Notes: a model not told the origin generated them from the sequence alone. DNA of 64,000 nt from Pratylenchus scribneri (GCA_030063045.1 JAQSEB010000032.1:1116001-1180000), one strand, 5' to 3'; positions 23,001 through 35,624 are shown, counted from the stretch's first letter. Translations and numbers: made by a program.

Positions 23001-23178
23001 ACAGCAGGAATCAGCCATCTCCAATTTTGTGCCATCTTCTTCATCAACGGATGTGGGGACATCAACCTCATCCACCTCCTCATCATCGATGATGCCAACG
23101 GCAATCCAAAATGGAATCAGTGCTTCTGCCTCTTCGTCAACGACAACAACAACAATGAACAATACAAACAAATCATAG
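20050..23178 (+). CDS. C2H2 zinc-finger / AT-hook protein with HRD1-like C-terminal helix
   Basis: Multi-exon gene; the 5' end is unresolved (no in-frame ATG; the open region starts inside the palindrome). A first exon region (to about 20200) reads ETSQRLQEKFGDSAP...YKWRRDF, like a mariner-type helix-turn-helix. Exons 20458-20607 and 20657-20745 together form C-x2-C-x12-H-x4-H (YCVECNRD...EMHMLK/FHD); exon 20801-20912 holds C-x2-C-x15-H-x4-H (RCDACFGG...QQHKLLEH). Later exons give an AT-hook core (SKRGRPSMN), an acidic run (EEDDEEEEDEFE), a Pro/Ser/Thr-rich region and IEKAERKALEVRINALKNIQ...QQYL, resembling the C-terminal helix of ubiquitin ligase HRD1, although no RING or membrane domain exists here. 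Probably nuclear. The protein family was not recognised. Confidence 0.6.
22865..22970. repeat. dispersed repeat fragment, family R2 type
   Basis: AGCCAGAAGTCTGCCCTTTAATTTGAT resembles the right arm in the ceramide glucosyltransferase intron (AGCCAGAAGTGCGCTCTTTA...), and CCTTTATGAGTTATAAATA resembles the R2 tail. It sits in the last intron of the zinc-finger gene. Confidence 0.5.
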
Positions 23179-23437
23179 ATGGAAGGAATGAATGAAAATG
23201 GAATGTGAATTGAATGATGTTTTGTGATTTATTTTTATTCATTTTTATTATTTAAATAATATTGAATTGACCACCAAATAAGCATCCTAATTCCCCTCAA
23301 ATATGCTCTGATGATATTTTGTGCGTCTTTTATTTGTTTCCCCAAAAAAATGATAATTCTGGGAACACTTTTAAAAAATTTATTCTAAAGTTTTTTTAAT
23401 GTTAAATTTTATTTGTTTTTTTTCGAATAAAAATTAA

Positions 23438-24207
23438 TCAACATAAAATTCCAAATCGATCAAAATGTCGAGTGATTATTGCCAGCCGCAGCTGAATTGT
23501 GCCAGCCGCCACTGTTCTCAATTGGGCAGTTTGGTTTGGATCAGCCAAAACTGACAATGAACGCAATTGGAGACCACCTCCCAGGAATTGCCGGTTCATT
23601 TCCTCACGCCAGCTGCCTTTTGGCTGCCAACATTGACAAAGCACCTAATAAAACATTTACAAAAAAGTTATGACCAAAAATTTTAAAAATCGCGTCCAAA
23701 TTGGCCAATATATGACATGCGCACCTTCTAACACCAACTCATCCTAGAAAAAAGCGCGTAGTCTGACGTTTTATATACCATTTTGAAGCTAATACTCTTC
23801 TGGTTGTCGTTAAAAAAAAGTCCTACCCAAAATATGCATACTTTATGTTCCCCCGGTGAAGTCGGCACAAATACACTTCCATATCCATAAACTTCATGTC
23901 GGCCATATTGGTCCAAGTGGAATACTTCAATTAGAATTTTTGGCCAATCCTGTATTGTCCTGGTGGCCAAATGAATATCAATTGGATGGGCAAAATGAGC
24001 ACAATCTGTTTCGGGCAAATCCGTATGGGTTTGGCTTTCATGTTCACCCTCGACCACTCTCCAACCACCGCCTTTTTTAGTAGAAAATAATTTTAAAAAA
24101 ATTAAAATGAAAATACCCAAATGAAGACTCCATCGACACGACAATCTATTGTCCTCAAAACCAAATGCAGATTCGATTTGGCCAATTATAAACAATTCAG
24201 CGGCCAT
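23438..24207 (-). CDS. B9D2: B9 domain-containing protein 2 (ciliary transition zone)
   Basis: Component of the B9/MKS complex at the transition zone of cilia, which in nematodes means sensory neurons (C. elegans tza-1/mksr-2). Exons 24207-24117, 24071-23842 and 23644-23438 join in frame to exactly 175 residues, the length of human B9D2. It starts MAAELFIIGQIESAFGF (human MAEVHVIGQIIGASGF). Landmarks are CRWSLHLG, the HPIDIHLATRTIQDWP block, GYGSVFVPTSPGEH, WQPKGSWREEM and the end NFDR-like FDRFGILC. The whole of intron 2 is occupied by a dispersed repeat (R3). Product call is firm. Confidence 0.95.
23685..23841. repeat. dispersed repeat R3 inside B9D2 intron
   Basis: GACATGCGCACCTTCTAACA, CCAACTCATCCTAGAAAA and ACCATTTTGAAGCTAATACTCTTC recur in inverse orientation at 45960-46150 and, more diverged, at 46150-46335. 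The element fills nearly the whole intron. Confidence 0.8.
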
Positions 24208-24521
24208 TTTATTATTTTTACTAAATGTCCTTAAAAATGACCACTTATTCCCAAGTTACCATGGAAACCGGGATCGGTCAAACCAAAATCCACATAGTAT
24301 TCTACAGGGAAAAGTGAGCTAAGATCGGCCTAGGTGAATGGGACTCTTAGCTATCAAGATTAAAAAGCTTTAGCTCAACAAAATTAATTATTTATAAAAC
24401 AATAAAAAATAAATTAATTAATCAATTTTTATCAAAAAATAAATATTAAAATACAATAACAAATTTTGGGGAAACAGAAATTAAAATAATATTCACATCA
24501 CAAATTAAGTATTGATTATAT

Positions 24522-27500
24522 TTATTTGGCATTGCTGGGTCCCACCCCAGCCGATTTATCCTCAACAATAATATCTTCTCCATCCGATTGTGTTTCATCC
24601 TCATATTCCTCATCATCCTCTTCTTCACAGCTGCTGTCCACATAAAGTTCAACATCTTCGATGATTTGTTGTAACGGTGCTCGGCATTTTTTGCTCAAAC
24701 ATTTTTGTCGGACTGTGTAGCAATCAACGCAGTAGACGGCGTGGCAACGGACACAAAGACGAATATTCCTGAATAATTTTTTTTTTAAATATTCAAGTTA
24801 ACTTTGCCCAATTGTATTATTAAAATTCATAATTCCCAATTTAATTATATATTTGTGTTAACTTACGATATCTCCTTCAGTGTCAAATCGGCCCTGGCAC
24901 ACCGGAAACAAGCCTGTTTTTCTTCGCAAAGCATGGAAAGGCCTTTGTAAAGCAACAATTTTTGGGCGTTTTCATTCGAATCCTCCATCTTAATTTAAAT
25001 AAAATTTGAATTATATTATTTTGGGATTACCTTCGTTTTTTCAATATCCATGACCATTTCCCAAATTTGCATTCGCTTCTTCAGAATTTTGTCGTACAAA
25101 AACAGGGCCCTGGGGCGATGACGTTCGGGGAAGAAGAGAAGAGCAATTAAATGGCGAGTTCGCTTCACATAATTCTAAATAAAAATTTATTAAATTAAAT
25201 TATTGATTTTAGAGGATAATTTTTAATTTGTCAAAATTGATATCATCATCTTTACTTAAATCGATAAAATTTTGAACATTAAAAATCTTTTCAGTATTTT
25301 AAATTCCAAAATTTTACCTGAACAAAGATGAGGAAAGTGCACAAAATGTAGAGGACGAAAATGAGTTGGAAAAGGTCATAATTTGGCGGTGTTGGCTCCT
25401 CAAAACATTGTCGCCACAAATCCTCCCTTGCCTTTGAATCGGTCAACGGCTCAAATGTGTGAAGAATGCTGCCCAACAATTGATTCAAAATTCCATCACC
25501 GGAAACCTAAAATAATAAAATGAATTAAAATGGAAAAATATTCAAATTTACTTTAATTTTGTAAATGCTTGGCACTGTGAAAATTGTATTATTCCCGTGG
25601 AAAAAGACGAAGGCCTTTCGGAGCAATTTGTACACGAAAATGTCGACCAAAATGAAGACGGCAATTGGAAGGACGCTGTAGAATAGGAGAACATGCTGAA
25701 TGGCCATTTGCAATTTTTCCTTTCTCGTCGTCCGCAATGAACATGTTCGAATATACTAAAAACAATAAAATTAATGAATTAATATTTAAAATTAATTTTT
25801 GACCTGTTTCTTCTCTTTTGGAAGCAATGGCAACAAAGTCATTTGCCCATTTATTGCTCTGGCTTTGTCGATGCTCTCAAATTCGTCATCAATGTAATGG
25901 TTGTCCTCCGAATCACTGCGCTTGAATTTTATCACATAAAAAATGGACTGAAAAATAATTCAAAATTTATTAAATAATGGAAATAAATAACCAACCATGA
26001 GAAGAGGCCAAACCGTCAAAAATATCATCAAAATGTCGAGCACAAAAATAATAACATTCAGCGAACTTTCGAATCCTTGAATTTCTCCCTTCAGTTCATT
26101 GCGTATTTTTTGCTTGTCGACTAAAAGTTCTTCGGTGTAATTCTTGTCATGGTCAATTGTGATTTGAAATTCGCCCTAAAAAATAATTTTAAAAAATTGT
26201 GAATAATTTTGATGACTGACCGATTCATTGTAAAGTTTGTAGAAAAATGTTTTCTAAAAATTAAATTTTTTTTCCGGTTTAATTCAAATTTTACCTTTGC
26301 CAATTCGGATGCTCCCTTTTTTGCGCCTTTCACAAACGAGCTAACTCCCTCCTTTATGCTGCCCTTCACCCTGGACGGCCAATCACAGCCAATGTGGATT
26401 ACTTTTGTCAAATAGCAAAGTCCTTTGACCAAATCGATTGGTTTGCAAATTGCCTCGAAAAAACGATCCTGACATGCCGAATGTTGCTCGCTGAGCCAAC
26501 CAACACACTAAAATTAAAATAAATAAATATTTTATTAAGAATGAATTATTTTACAGCTTTGAATGGAAGATGGGCCAAAACTGAGCAATTTTGCATTAAA
26601 TTGTGGATTTTGTTGACCAATCCTCGTTGCCAAACCAACATCCTTAAAAATATTTGGATTTAAAAATATAAATAAAAATGGAGACAAACTTTTCCAGCGA
26701 ATTGTTCATATTTCTCAATGTTTCTTGCATTTTTTTAATCGGCTTTGCTTGTTCCCTCATAAATTCCTGTACTTTCTCCATTGGTGCCTTTGTGTGGGAT
26801 TAATCAATATAATTATTCTTATTATTCACTTACTTCACGAAAATTGTTATCGGCTCGTTCCTTCACTTCTTCAACGGCCTCCTTTATGCGTTGACTGACA
26901 CAATTGACGCCTTCCATTGTTGATTGAATATTCGAAGTGATATTATGCGCCGGGTACTGCAAAAATGATGATTTTAAAATGGTTTAGGGATTTATCCATT
27001 AACCTGGAATGCCCAAATTAGCATGAAAATGACAATGATTGTTCGCAAACGGCTTCCAATCAGTGAAGGAACGGTGACGAAGAAGATGACCCGCAAATAG
27101 TGTGAAAGCAGTATCAAAAACACGACCACTTGGGCACCAGCGCCCACACATAAGCCGACCCTAAATTGAATTGAATATTTCTTTTGCTATCATTTGATGA
27201 CTTACAATTTGGAATGAGTTGAATACTTCAATGCAATCACAAAGTAAAAGAGCGAGCCAATCATTTGCATTATCAGAAACAATGCCAGCAGAATTAGGAG
27301 GGCGCGAATTCTGAATTAATTTATTGATTTTATGATCAATTTGGTATTTTACCTTTTGTTTGTTGGTATCAACTGTCCACTTTTGACCAATCCACAGATG
27401 CAACAAATCCAATGTTTAGTCCGTTTACAGCATTTGCATAATCTTTCCTTCTTGCTCAGATGCTTTGCTTCTTCTTCTTCTTCCATTGCATTTTCGTCTT

Positions 27501-27642
27501 CATTTCCATCGTCGTCTTCATTTTCTTCTTTCTGTATTTTTTCCTTCATTTCGGCCTCAAATTCTTGGAAACCACGAATTGCTTTTTTTGCTTTCCTCTT
27601 TTCCTTTCTTAATCCACATAAAATTCGAATTAAAAATGACAT
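24522..27642 (-). CDS. DC-STAMP family sperm membrane protein, SPE-42/SPE-49-like
   Basis: Multi-pass membrane protein; SPE-42 and SPE-49 are needed for sperm-egg fusion in C. elegans. About 13 short exons follow from MSFLIRILCGLRKEKRK. An N-terminal Cys cluster (CKCCKRTKHWICCIC) is followed by transmembrane segments (LLILLALFLIMQMIG; VVVFLILLSHYLRVIFFV), a luminal Cys-containing region, further segments (VIIFVLDILMIFLTVWPLL; VLLFYSVLPIAVFILVDIF; LFQLIFVLYILCTFLIF) and a C-terminal C4C4 finger: CFRC...CVRCHAVYCVDC...CLSKKC. That finger is the signature of SPE-42/DCST1-type proteins. It ends with an acidic tail (EEEDDEEYEDE) and stop at 24522-24524. Which paralogue it is cannot be told. Several exon borders are approximate. 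Confidence 0.85.
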
Positions 27643-28256
27643 TTGTTGATTTCTTTAGCTGAAAATTGTTTCGGTTTAAGTTTAATAATTTAATAGTTTT
27701 TCATTCGTTTTAAGTTCATTATTTAGGTTTATGTTCGGTTTAACGTATAAAAGCATAAAAACAATGTGAAAATTACATTAACCGAATGTTCTAATCGAAT
27801 CGCAATCGCAAAAAAATCGATTATGATTATGATGATTGATTTGATGATGAAAAAATGAAAATGAAAATCGAAACAGGACAAATTTTCTTCAAAAACAAAA
27901 TGCCAAAGCCCTTTCTTTAAAAATTTTAACTACCGTATTCCGTGAAAAATCGATTCATTAAAGAAAAATGAGGAACATATTTGCATAATCTTCTAAAAAT
28001 GTGATTAGCCAAGTAAATAAGATAAATTTTGGCAAAATTGGATTAAAAAAAAATAAAATAAAAATCTTTAATTTATTTTTTGCTTTCAAAACAATAATTC
28101 CATTTCCATCCAATTTTAGCAATGAACTGATGAGTTGATATTTTTATTTTCTTATTTTGTTTGCAATAAAAATGAGTCCATCGATAATTGCTTATTAATC
28201 AATTTATCACTATTTGTAGGCCAATTTCATTTATTCCATTCCAAATTATTCTCACA
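27643..28256. other. divergent intergenic region between SPE-42-like gene and P450
   Basis: About 610 bp between two divergently transcribed genes, AT-rich, no coding signal seen; expected to carry both promoters. Confidence 0.5.
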
Positions 28257-30509
28257 ATGTTATTTTTCCCCCTCATTTTATTAATTTTTTCTTTATTCCT
28301 CCTTTTATTCCATTGTATTTTTTGGAAACGTCAAGGCCTTCCCCCAGGCCCAATTCCTCTTCCACTTTTCGGCAATCTTCTTTCAATCGCCCGTGATCCT
28401 CCCGGCTATGGGCCATTCCAAAGATGGGCCAAACAATTTGGGCCAATTTACACTGTTTGGTAAAATAATAAGTAATGGAAATGATGGCCAATTTGTCATT
28501 CAATTTCGAAGGTTTGGCGAAGATGCGCACATTGTTTTGACCAATTTTGAGTTGTTGAAGGAAACAGCAGGGGAACCTTTTTCGGGAAGGCATTTTTCCA
28601 CAAAATTATTCCCAAAATTTGGCACAATTGGTGGACGGGTGAATGGCATTACGAGGACGGAAGGGGAGGAATGGCGTGAAATGAGGAGATTTTCGATGAG
28701 ATCAATGCGAAATTTGGGGATGGGAAGGGGTCGAATGGAGCAGAAGGTGCGGAGAGGGGGAAAATGCAAAAATTCGGATCAAATTGAACGCAACTCTCAG
28801 ATTCTCGACCATCTCGAAGAAATGTTCAACCAAATTCGCTCACAAATGAATGAAAATGGCATGGCGCAAAATGTTGATTTGGAGCCAATGTTGGATTTGA
28901 TGAGTGGTTCGGTGATCAGTGAATTAATGTTTGGATGTGATTTTCGTGGCCATCGGGCCGAATATTATTTTCATGAATTGAAGCAAATGATGAATCGAAT
29001 CCAGGCAATCCAGGGAAGCACCCGGGGCCAATTACTCGACTCAATGCCATGGCTTCGGCATTTTCCCCCATTTTCGAGCACTTTTCATCAAATGGACCGG
29101 GCAATGGGAGAACTTTATGCATTTTTTGATAGACAAATTGAAAGCAAGTTGAATGAAATAAAAGAGGAAAAGAAAGGAAATGAAGAAAAAGAAATTGAGG
29201 AAGAAGAAGATTTTGTAAAGGAATTCTTGAGGGAAATGGAGCGACGGAATATGGAAAATGAGAAGGAAAATTATTTCACGTTGGTTTTTTAACAATTATT
29301 TTTGTGCCATTTCCCCCAAAATTTTAATAGGATTGATGCATTGCGCGCCCTTTGCTTTGATATTTTTGTGGCTGGCCAAGTAAATATTTTACTCTATACG
29401 AAATCATTTCCAACTTGTTACCAATCCAAATTGACACTATTTAACTTATCAAGAACTGAACTAATTTTGACGATTTTGGGATTAAATTAAGGGGCATAAA
29501 TTCTTGCCTATCTAAATAAATTAATTTTATCAAATTAAATTCAGAATTGTCAAAGTTATGTTCAAAAAATCCACCGAAAATTTCTCGAATTCACAGTAAA
29601 GATGATTTTTAATAATTTTTTTGTACATAACTCCAAAAATTTTTAACCAATTTCAATATAGATATTTATTAGTCTGACTTTTAATGATAAAATTTTAAAA
29701 ATTGGTTCATTCCTTGTCGAGTTATTTAAATGGCGACAAGTTAATCATATATACCAAAAATTCATTTATTTTTTTTTCAAAGGAAACCACAACAAATACC
29801 CTCTCATTTCTTGTCCTTTACCTTCTTTTGGATCAAAGGGTTCAGAGGAAATTGCATTCTGAATTGGATGAATTCAACAAAGGAGGGAAAAAGATGATTG
29901 AAATGAGCGATCGAATCAAATTACCATTCCTCCTGGCCATCATCAATGTTTTCATTTTGGATTATTTTCATTTAATAATTCGCCCTTAAAAAAGGAAACC
30001 CAACGTTTGTGCAATTTGTTGCCCATCAATTTGTCGCATCGAACAATTTGTGCCACCAAAATTGGCCAATATAATTTGCCAAAAGGAATGCCAATTTTGC
30101 CACAAATTGGGAATGTCCTCTTCGATGAAGGAATATTCCCGGAGGCAAACAAATTTCAGCCTGAACGATTTTTGGATTCAGATGGACGATTGAGGAAATG
30201 CGATGAATTTGTGCCATTTGGAATTGGCAAAAGGTGAAAATATGATCAAAAATGATTAAATTTATTAAATTTTTGGCAGACAATGTGCCGGCGAATCATT
30301 GGCCAAAATGGAATTGTTCCTTTTTGCCGTCAATTTTTTCAACAATTTTCGAGTAATACAAATCAGTTAATATTTAATTCATTTATTTAATTCAGGTTTT
30401 CCCAATGGATCCGTTGAATCCGCCGAGCATCGCCAAAAATACATTATTGACGGTCACTCCACGAAAATATTTTTGCCGAATTTTGGATCGAACCAAAAGC
30501 GAAATATAA
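28257..30509 (+). CDS. cytochrome P450, nematode CYP33-like (clan 2)
   Basis: Haem monooxygenase of the ER membrane. Seven exons (28257-28459, 28512-29279, 29331-29379, 29783-29947, 29995-30233, 30280-30352, 30396-30509) join in frame to 536 residues. An N-terminal anchor (MLFFPLILLIFSLFLLLF) is followed by the PPGP hinge (GLPPGPIPLPLFGN). The oxygen-binding helix reads DIFVAGQ/ETTTNTL, split by an intron; the ExxR motif is ETQR; the haem site FGIGKRQCAG contains the ligand Cys; VFPMDPLNPPS is typical of clan 2. An unusual insertion of Glu/Lys (NEIKEEKKGNEEKEIEEEED) sits before the I-helix. The 403-bp third intron holds an R2 repeat. A UGT follows on the same strand. Confidence 0.93.
29490..29745. 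repeat. dispersed repeat R2, copy in P450 intron
   Basis: Ends with CATTCCTTGTCGAGTTATTT + AAATGGCGACAAGTTAAT. The same tail is seen at 40965-41000 (CTTGATGAGTTATTACAAAC...GGCGACAAGTT) and 52160-52195 (CATTCCTTGATGAGTTATTA). Confidence 0.65.
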
Positions 30510-31106
30510 GGGAAAATTTGATATTTGAACATTTTTTAAATTAATTCAATTTATATTTATTTTTAATAATTAATTTTTTGGATATGCTCTACCATATTTG
30601 GGCATCCCATTGTTTTCCATACATAAAATATTATTCATTTTATCCATTAATTTTTAAATATAATGAACCAATTTTTGCACTCAAAATCCAAAATGACTTT
30701 TTATGCTTTCGAGGCAATTGAAACTTTAAGATTTTGATATTTAATTTCGGCATATTATCAGTTAGTACATTGGAAGTATGAATGGAAATTTTTTGAGAAT
30801 TTTTATTTTTTTAAATTTTATTCACCATTCAAATTTATAGGAAAAGGACCCTTTCATTAATCCAAATCATTCATTTTGATTTTTTAATTATTATTTGAAT
30901 AATTCATCAATCTTCATTTTCACATATTTGTCCAATTCACAAGCCAATATTTGTCTCAATTTTCTTATCATTTTATTTATCAATTTAATATTATCGAAAA
31001 AGTGCACTTGACTAAAAACATTATTCTTCGTCATTGTCTCCTCCCAAAATCAATCTAATTTTTGGCAAAAAAAAAAATAACATCAAAATTCATTAATAAA
31101 TTCAAA
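30510..31106. other. intergenic between P450 and UGT
   Basis: About 600 bp, AT-rich, no coding signal. Likely holds the P450 3' end and the UGT promoter. Confidence 0.5.
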
Positions 31107-34100
31107 ATGGAATTAAAATATTGGATTATTCCTCTTTTTTCATTGCTTCTTCTTTTCCATCCAATTTCATCTTATAAAATTCTGATCTACAGTCAAACAT
31201 TGACTCGAAGCCATGTAATTTTGAATGCTCGAGTGGGCGAAGCATTGGCCGAAGATGGGCATAATGTGGTAAAATTGGGTGGAATGGGGGCATTTTTGAG
31301 GTAGAATTGCGCACTCCGATTGATATTTTGAAGAAAATTGATGAAATTAATAATAAAAATAAAATGAAAATAAATTATTTGCCTCATCCTTATTCATTAG
31401 ACAATTCTGGAGGTGGAATATTTGGATCCGTTGGTGGATTTCAGTGGTTCATCGGCAAAAGGAGTTCGAAAGGTATCATCCAAATCATCAGAGATTAGAT
31501 TTATTGCACGAAAAAGTATTAAATTAAAATTTTCCAAAATATACTAATTTTTAATCAAAAACAATAAAAAATTTATAATTTTTCAATTTTTATAACATTT
31601 TTTTGTAATTACAATTTTTGCCTAAGATATTCGAAAAAATGAAAAAAAAATACAAAATATAATTTTACTTAGGAAAGCACTCCAAATATCAGAAAAATTA
31701 CCCTAAAGCAACATTCATTTTCTCATTACTAATCCTTTCCCTGCAAATCTCATATATTCATATATACTTGAATTCCTTTCCAAGATTTCGGTCCCCGGCA
31801 ATTTCCTCCCAAAATCGGATAATCACTCATCTTTTTCAAAAAAATTATCCAATGAAGCATTCAATAAACAAACAATTTGGTCAATGATAATAAATGGAAT
31901 CCAAGAAGATCCAAAAATGCACGAAGCATTCAATGGGGCATGCGAAAGTTCCCAAATTATTTAAAACAAAACAATTTGTGACATTTTCAGAATTTTTGGA
32001 TGAAAAAGTGGAAGTAATGGAACAATTAAAGGCAGAAAAATTTGATCTATTCATTGGGGAACAAATCAATTTATGTGGATCCGGCCTTAGCCATTTATTA
32101 CAAATTCCAATTCATATTTTGCTTGTCAGGTGGAATTCTTTGACCCAAATTTTAGATTAAATATTCCCCCCAAAATATTAGTTGTCCTATCCAAGAGCAT
32201 GTTGCCTCCATTTTGGGTCTTCCATATCCAATCAGTTTTATGCCATCCCTTTACGGCATTCCAATGGGCGATCGAATGGATATTTGGCAAAGATTCGCTA
32301 ATTTGATTGGCACAATGGCCCATGGAATTCCATTCCTCCATGGAGTTGACCATTTGACCGGAATGTTCCGAAGGAAATTTGGGTAAGTTTATATTTTATC
32401 GAATTTATTTAACGAATAATTTATAATATTAAAAACGATGATAAGCGATGTTTCATTCTTTTCTTTTTGGCAATAAAGAAATTAATTCAGCGCTATAAAA
32501 ATCCAGCGTTTCCTCTATAATTTAGCATAATAAAATTTATTAAATTCAAATTAAAAAAAAGGTAAATTTAGAATTTGATAAATCCAAATTTTAAGGAAAA
32601 AAGGACTCATTTTATAAAATGTTTATTTGCGAAAAATTAGGGCAAATTTTAGAGGAATTTTAATTATTTCATATGGCATATCAACCTTCTTCAATTGGTT
32701 ACGGTACCGCGAATCAAATTATTGAAAATAATGTGATTATATTTTTAATTTGTTTAATCAATCATCCGAGAAATGAATGAATAGAAATTCACATATTTCC
32801 ATCTATTTATTTGGGGTGAACAATCAGAATGAATTCACCATTAATTGTTGGAAATAAATAATAAATAGGTACCGAAATTGCACTACAGAAACGTCATGTT
32901 TCAAAAATAAATAATGACAATTTTTTCTCAGCAATAATTTTCCGGACATTCGGGATATTGTCAAGGAATCGCCACTCATTTTTGTGAATGTCGACGAATT
33001 CGTCGATTTTCCTCGGCCATTATTCCCAAATATAATTTACATTGGTGGGCTTGGATATGACCAGAAGAATGCTACAGACAAATTACCGCAAAAATTTGAA
33101 AATGAAATGGCCAAAGGCAAAAATGGCATCATTTTCTTCTCATTGGGTTCGGCGGTAAACACTGAATTTGTGCCAGAAGAATTTAAAAGAAATTTATTCG
33201 CTGCATTTGCAAAATTGCGAGATTGGCACTTTTTAGTGAAAATCAATGCTGGCGATGAATTTAGCAAGGAATTGGCCAATGGAATTGAAAATGTGTTCCC
33301 AATTAGCAGTTGGGCACCGCAAAGGGCCATTCTCGGTAAGGAATTAAATAAATATTATAGATAGGCTTTTCAATTTATTTTATATATTTAAATTTAATTA
33401 CCGCCTGGCTGGGATATATTAGGCAAAAAAAGGGTTAATTTATTAGGGAAAAATGGATGGAATATGCCGTAAAAATGCGGAAATGATATCTGCCAATTTT
33501 TAAAAGTAAAGGGGACAAAAACAAGATAAATTATATTTTATATTCAAGAGAATAAAAATGATTTTTTTATTGTTAAATTTAAATTTATTAGAGAAAAATA
33601 TAAATAAAAATATTTTTTTAGAAAATTTGTTGGACATGTTGTTGAATACAATTTTTCACAATGCAAATATACCTAAATAAAATCGTATGCCCCAATTATA
33701 CGGTTTACTTCCCATCCAACTTATCCCATATAACCCATTAGCCAATTTCAAAAATAAATTTCTTAAAATCTAATTCGTAGGAAAATTCTGAAAATTTTTG
33801 AGCATTTATTAACCATAGGATAATAAAAAAGAAAAAATTAAAAATGGATCATATTTTACTGTATTTTTGATTGACTATGAATTTTTAGAAAGCCATCCAA
33901 TAGTCAGTCTACTTTTAAATTATATTAGAATAAATCCTATATCTTTCCTATACAATTTTCATTTAATCTAGCTCTAGCTATTTTTTTATTATACCGAAAT
34001 AGGCAACAAAAGATTGGTTGGCGACAAATTGGGAAGTTTTTCTTTTTGAAAATATTTCATTTTTTATAGTATTTTAATTTAAAATGGTCATATTTTTGTG

Positions 34101-34698
34101 TTTAATAATTCCACAGCCCATCCCCAAACAAAATTGTTCATCACTCATGGAGGATATAATAGCCTGATGGAATCCGCTTTGGCCGGTTGCCCCATTTTAA
34201 GCATTGGATTTTTTGCGGATCAACGAAGAAATGGGATGGTGGCCGAAAGGAATGGATGGGGATTGGCATTTGAGAAGGAAAAGTTGCTGGAAGGAAATGA
34301 AGAGTTCCAACAAAAGATGCTACAAATTTTGACGGATCAAAAATTTATGAAAGGCGCAAAAAGATTGGCCAAATTGTTGGCTTCAAAAGTCAGTTTAAAA
34401 TACCAAAAAATAATTAGCCTCTTTTAAGCCATTTTCTGCCCGCCAAATGCTCATTCAGCATATCCGATTTTTGGAGGAGAATGGTGGAAAATTGCCTGAA
34501 TTGATGGCCGAATCAAGGAATATGGACACAATTTCCTTATATAATTTGGATATTTTGGCATTGGCATTTGCTTTTGTTGGCATCTGCATTTTTTGCTTCA
34601 TCATTTTTTGCCGATTCCTTTGCTTATCTTATCGGCAAATTCGGCAACAAATTGGACAATTAATTGTTAAAAAGAAGAAAGCGAATAAAAATGATTGA
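31107..34698 (+). CDS. UDP-glucuronosyl/glucosyltransferase (UGT)
   Basis: Conjugates sugars to small hydrophobic compounds in the ER lumen (GT1 family). It starts with a signal peptide (MELKYWIIPLFSLLLLF...SSYK). The N-terminal half carries SHVILNARVGEALAEDGHN with the catalytic-position His. Further exons give EKFDLFIGEQINLCGSGLSH, CPIQEHVASILGLPYPISFM, IYIGGLGYDQ, the FFSLGSAV strand and the UDP-sugar signature AHPQTKLFITHGGYNSLMES...FADQRRNGMVAE. The end has a membrane anchor (ILALAFAFVGICIFCFIIF) and a basic cytosolic tail (KKKKANKND). Introns of 35 bp (31266-31300) and about 775 bp (33341-34116) occur in the same gene. The join between 31472 and the exon at about 31795 could not be phased by eye. 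Confidence 0.9.
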
Positions 34699-35021
34699 AT
34701 GATTTCTAAATAATTTTTGGTTTTTTTAAAAATTTTTCGCGTCATTTTCCTTTTTTATTCTTCCATAAAATGAATCAGAGGGAAGGGGGGGGGGGGGAAT
34801 GCCACCTCGCAATTTACATTCTTAATTTGTCCAACTTAAACCACTAAAAAAACGTCACATTAAATGGAAGAATGGAGTAGGCGGATGTGAGGGCGCAATC
34901 AAATTGTGCCTTTCTTATTTTTGAATGCAATTATGCAAAATAAATAAGAATCCCAATTCCAAATATTCCTTCAGTATCATCCCCAGCAGCATTCTTTGAT
35001 TTATTCTCCAAATTTACATCC

Positions 35022-35549
35022 ATGGATTCCAGGAGAAGAAGTATTCAATTTCCAATCCAACAAAGGAGCATCGATAATAAAAAGAATAACAAAAGGCAAA
35101 CCTCCATTTTGGCATCATTGTTTTTAATTTTTCACGGCAAGTATTTTGATGAAATAAAATTAGATTAAGAAATATTCTCCCATATTTTAACAATGGGAAG
35201 TGCCTATCGGCAAAATATGTGGCTTCAATTGGGAAAAATTATCATTTGAATTTTATTTTCAGTTCTAATGATTTTCGGCACTATTGATGTGGTGAATGCC
35301 AAGGAATCCATCCAAATTCCTTCAATTTATCGTTTTGCCTACAGTCCTTGGACAATTCTTATGAGAGAGACCAGAAACAAATTCAACCAAAAAATATGCA
35401 AATGGAAGAATATGGGTGGGAAAAAGTAAATTTCGGAATTAAATCCAAATTTTAGCAAAAAAGTGGCTCCACCGTTTCGGGTTTTCTTGATGCGGCCCGG
35501 AAAAAGGTATCAAAGAGAAATTATTCCGCCACCAATTCGATTCCATTGA
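35022..35549 (+). CDS. candidate amidated neuropeptide precursor
   Basis: Exons 35022-35136, 35263-35425 and 35456-35549 join in frame to 123 residues. A basic N-terminus (MDSRRRSIQFP...) leads into a hydrophobic core (ILASLFLIFHVLMIFG) with a plausible signal-peptidase site after VVNA, although the 30-residue lead is long. Near the end sits NKK/VAPPFRVFLMRP/GKR: a peptide flanked by Lys-Lys and by Gly-Lys-Arg, the standard amidation plus dibasic cleavage site. Processing would give a single RP-amide peptide; nematode nlp-2/nlp-22/nlp-23 peptides also end in RP-amide, but the rest differs. The first intron needs a GC donor (CACG|GCAAGT). A small membrane protein is the alternative reading. 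Confidence 0.55.
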
Positions 35550-35624
35550 TTTCACACAAAAAATTCAAAAAAATGTTCAAATAAATATTCATTGTAATAA
35601 TTTGCATTTTATTTGCTTTTCTTT

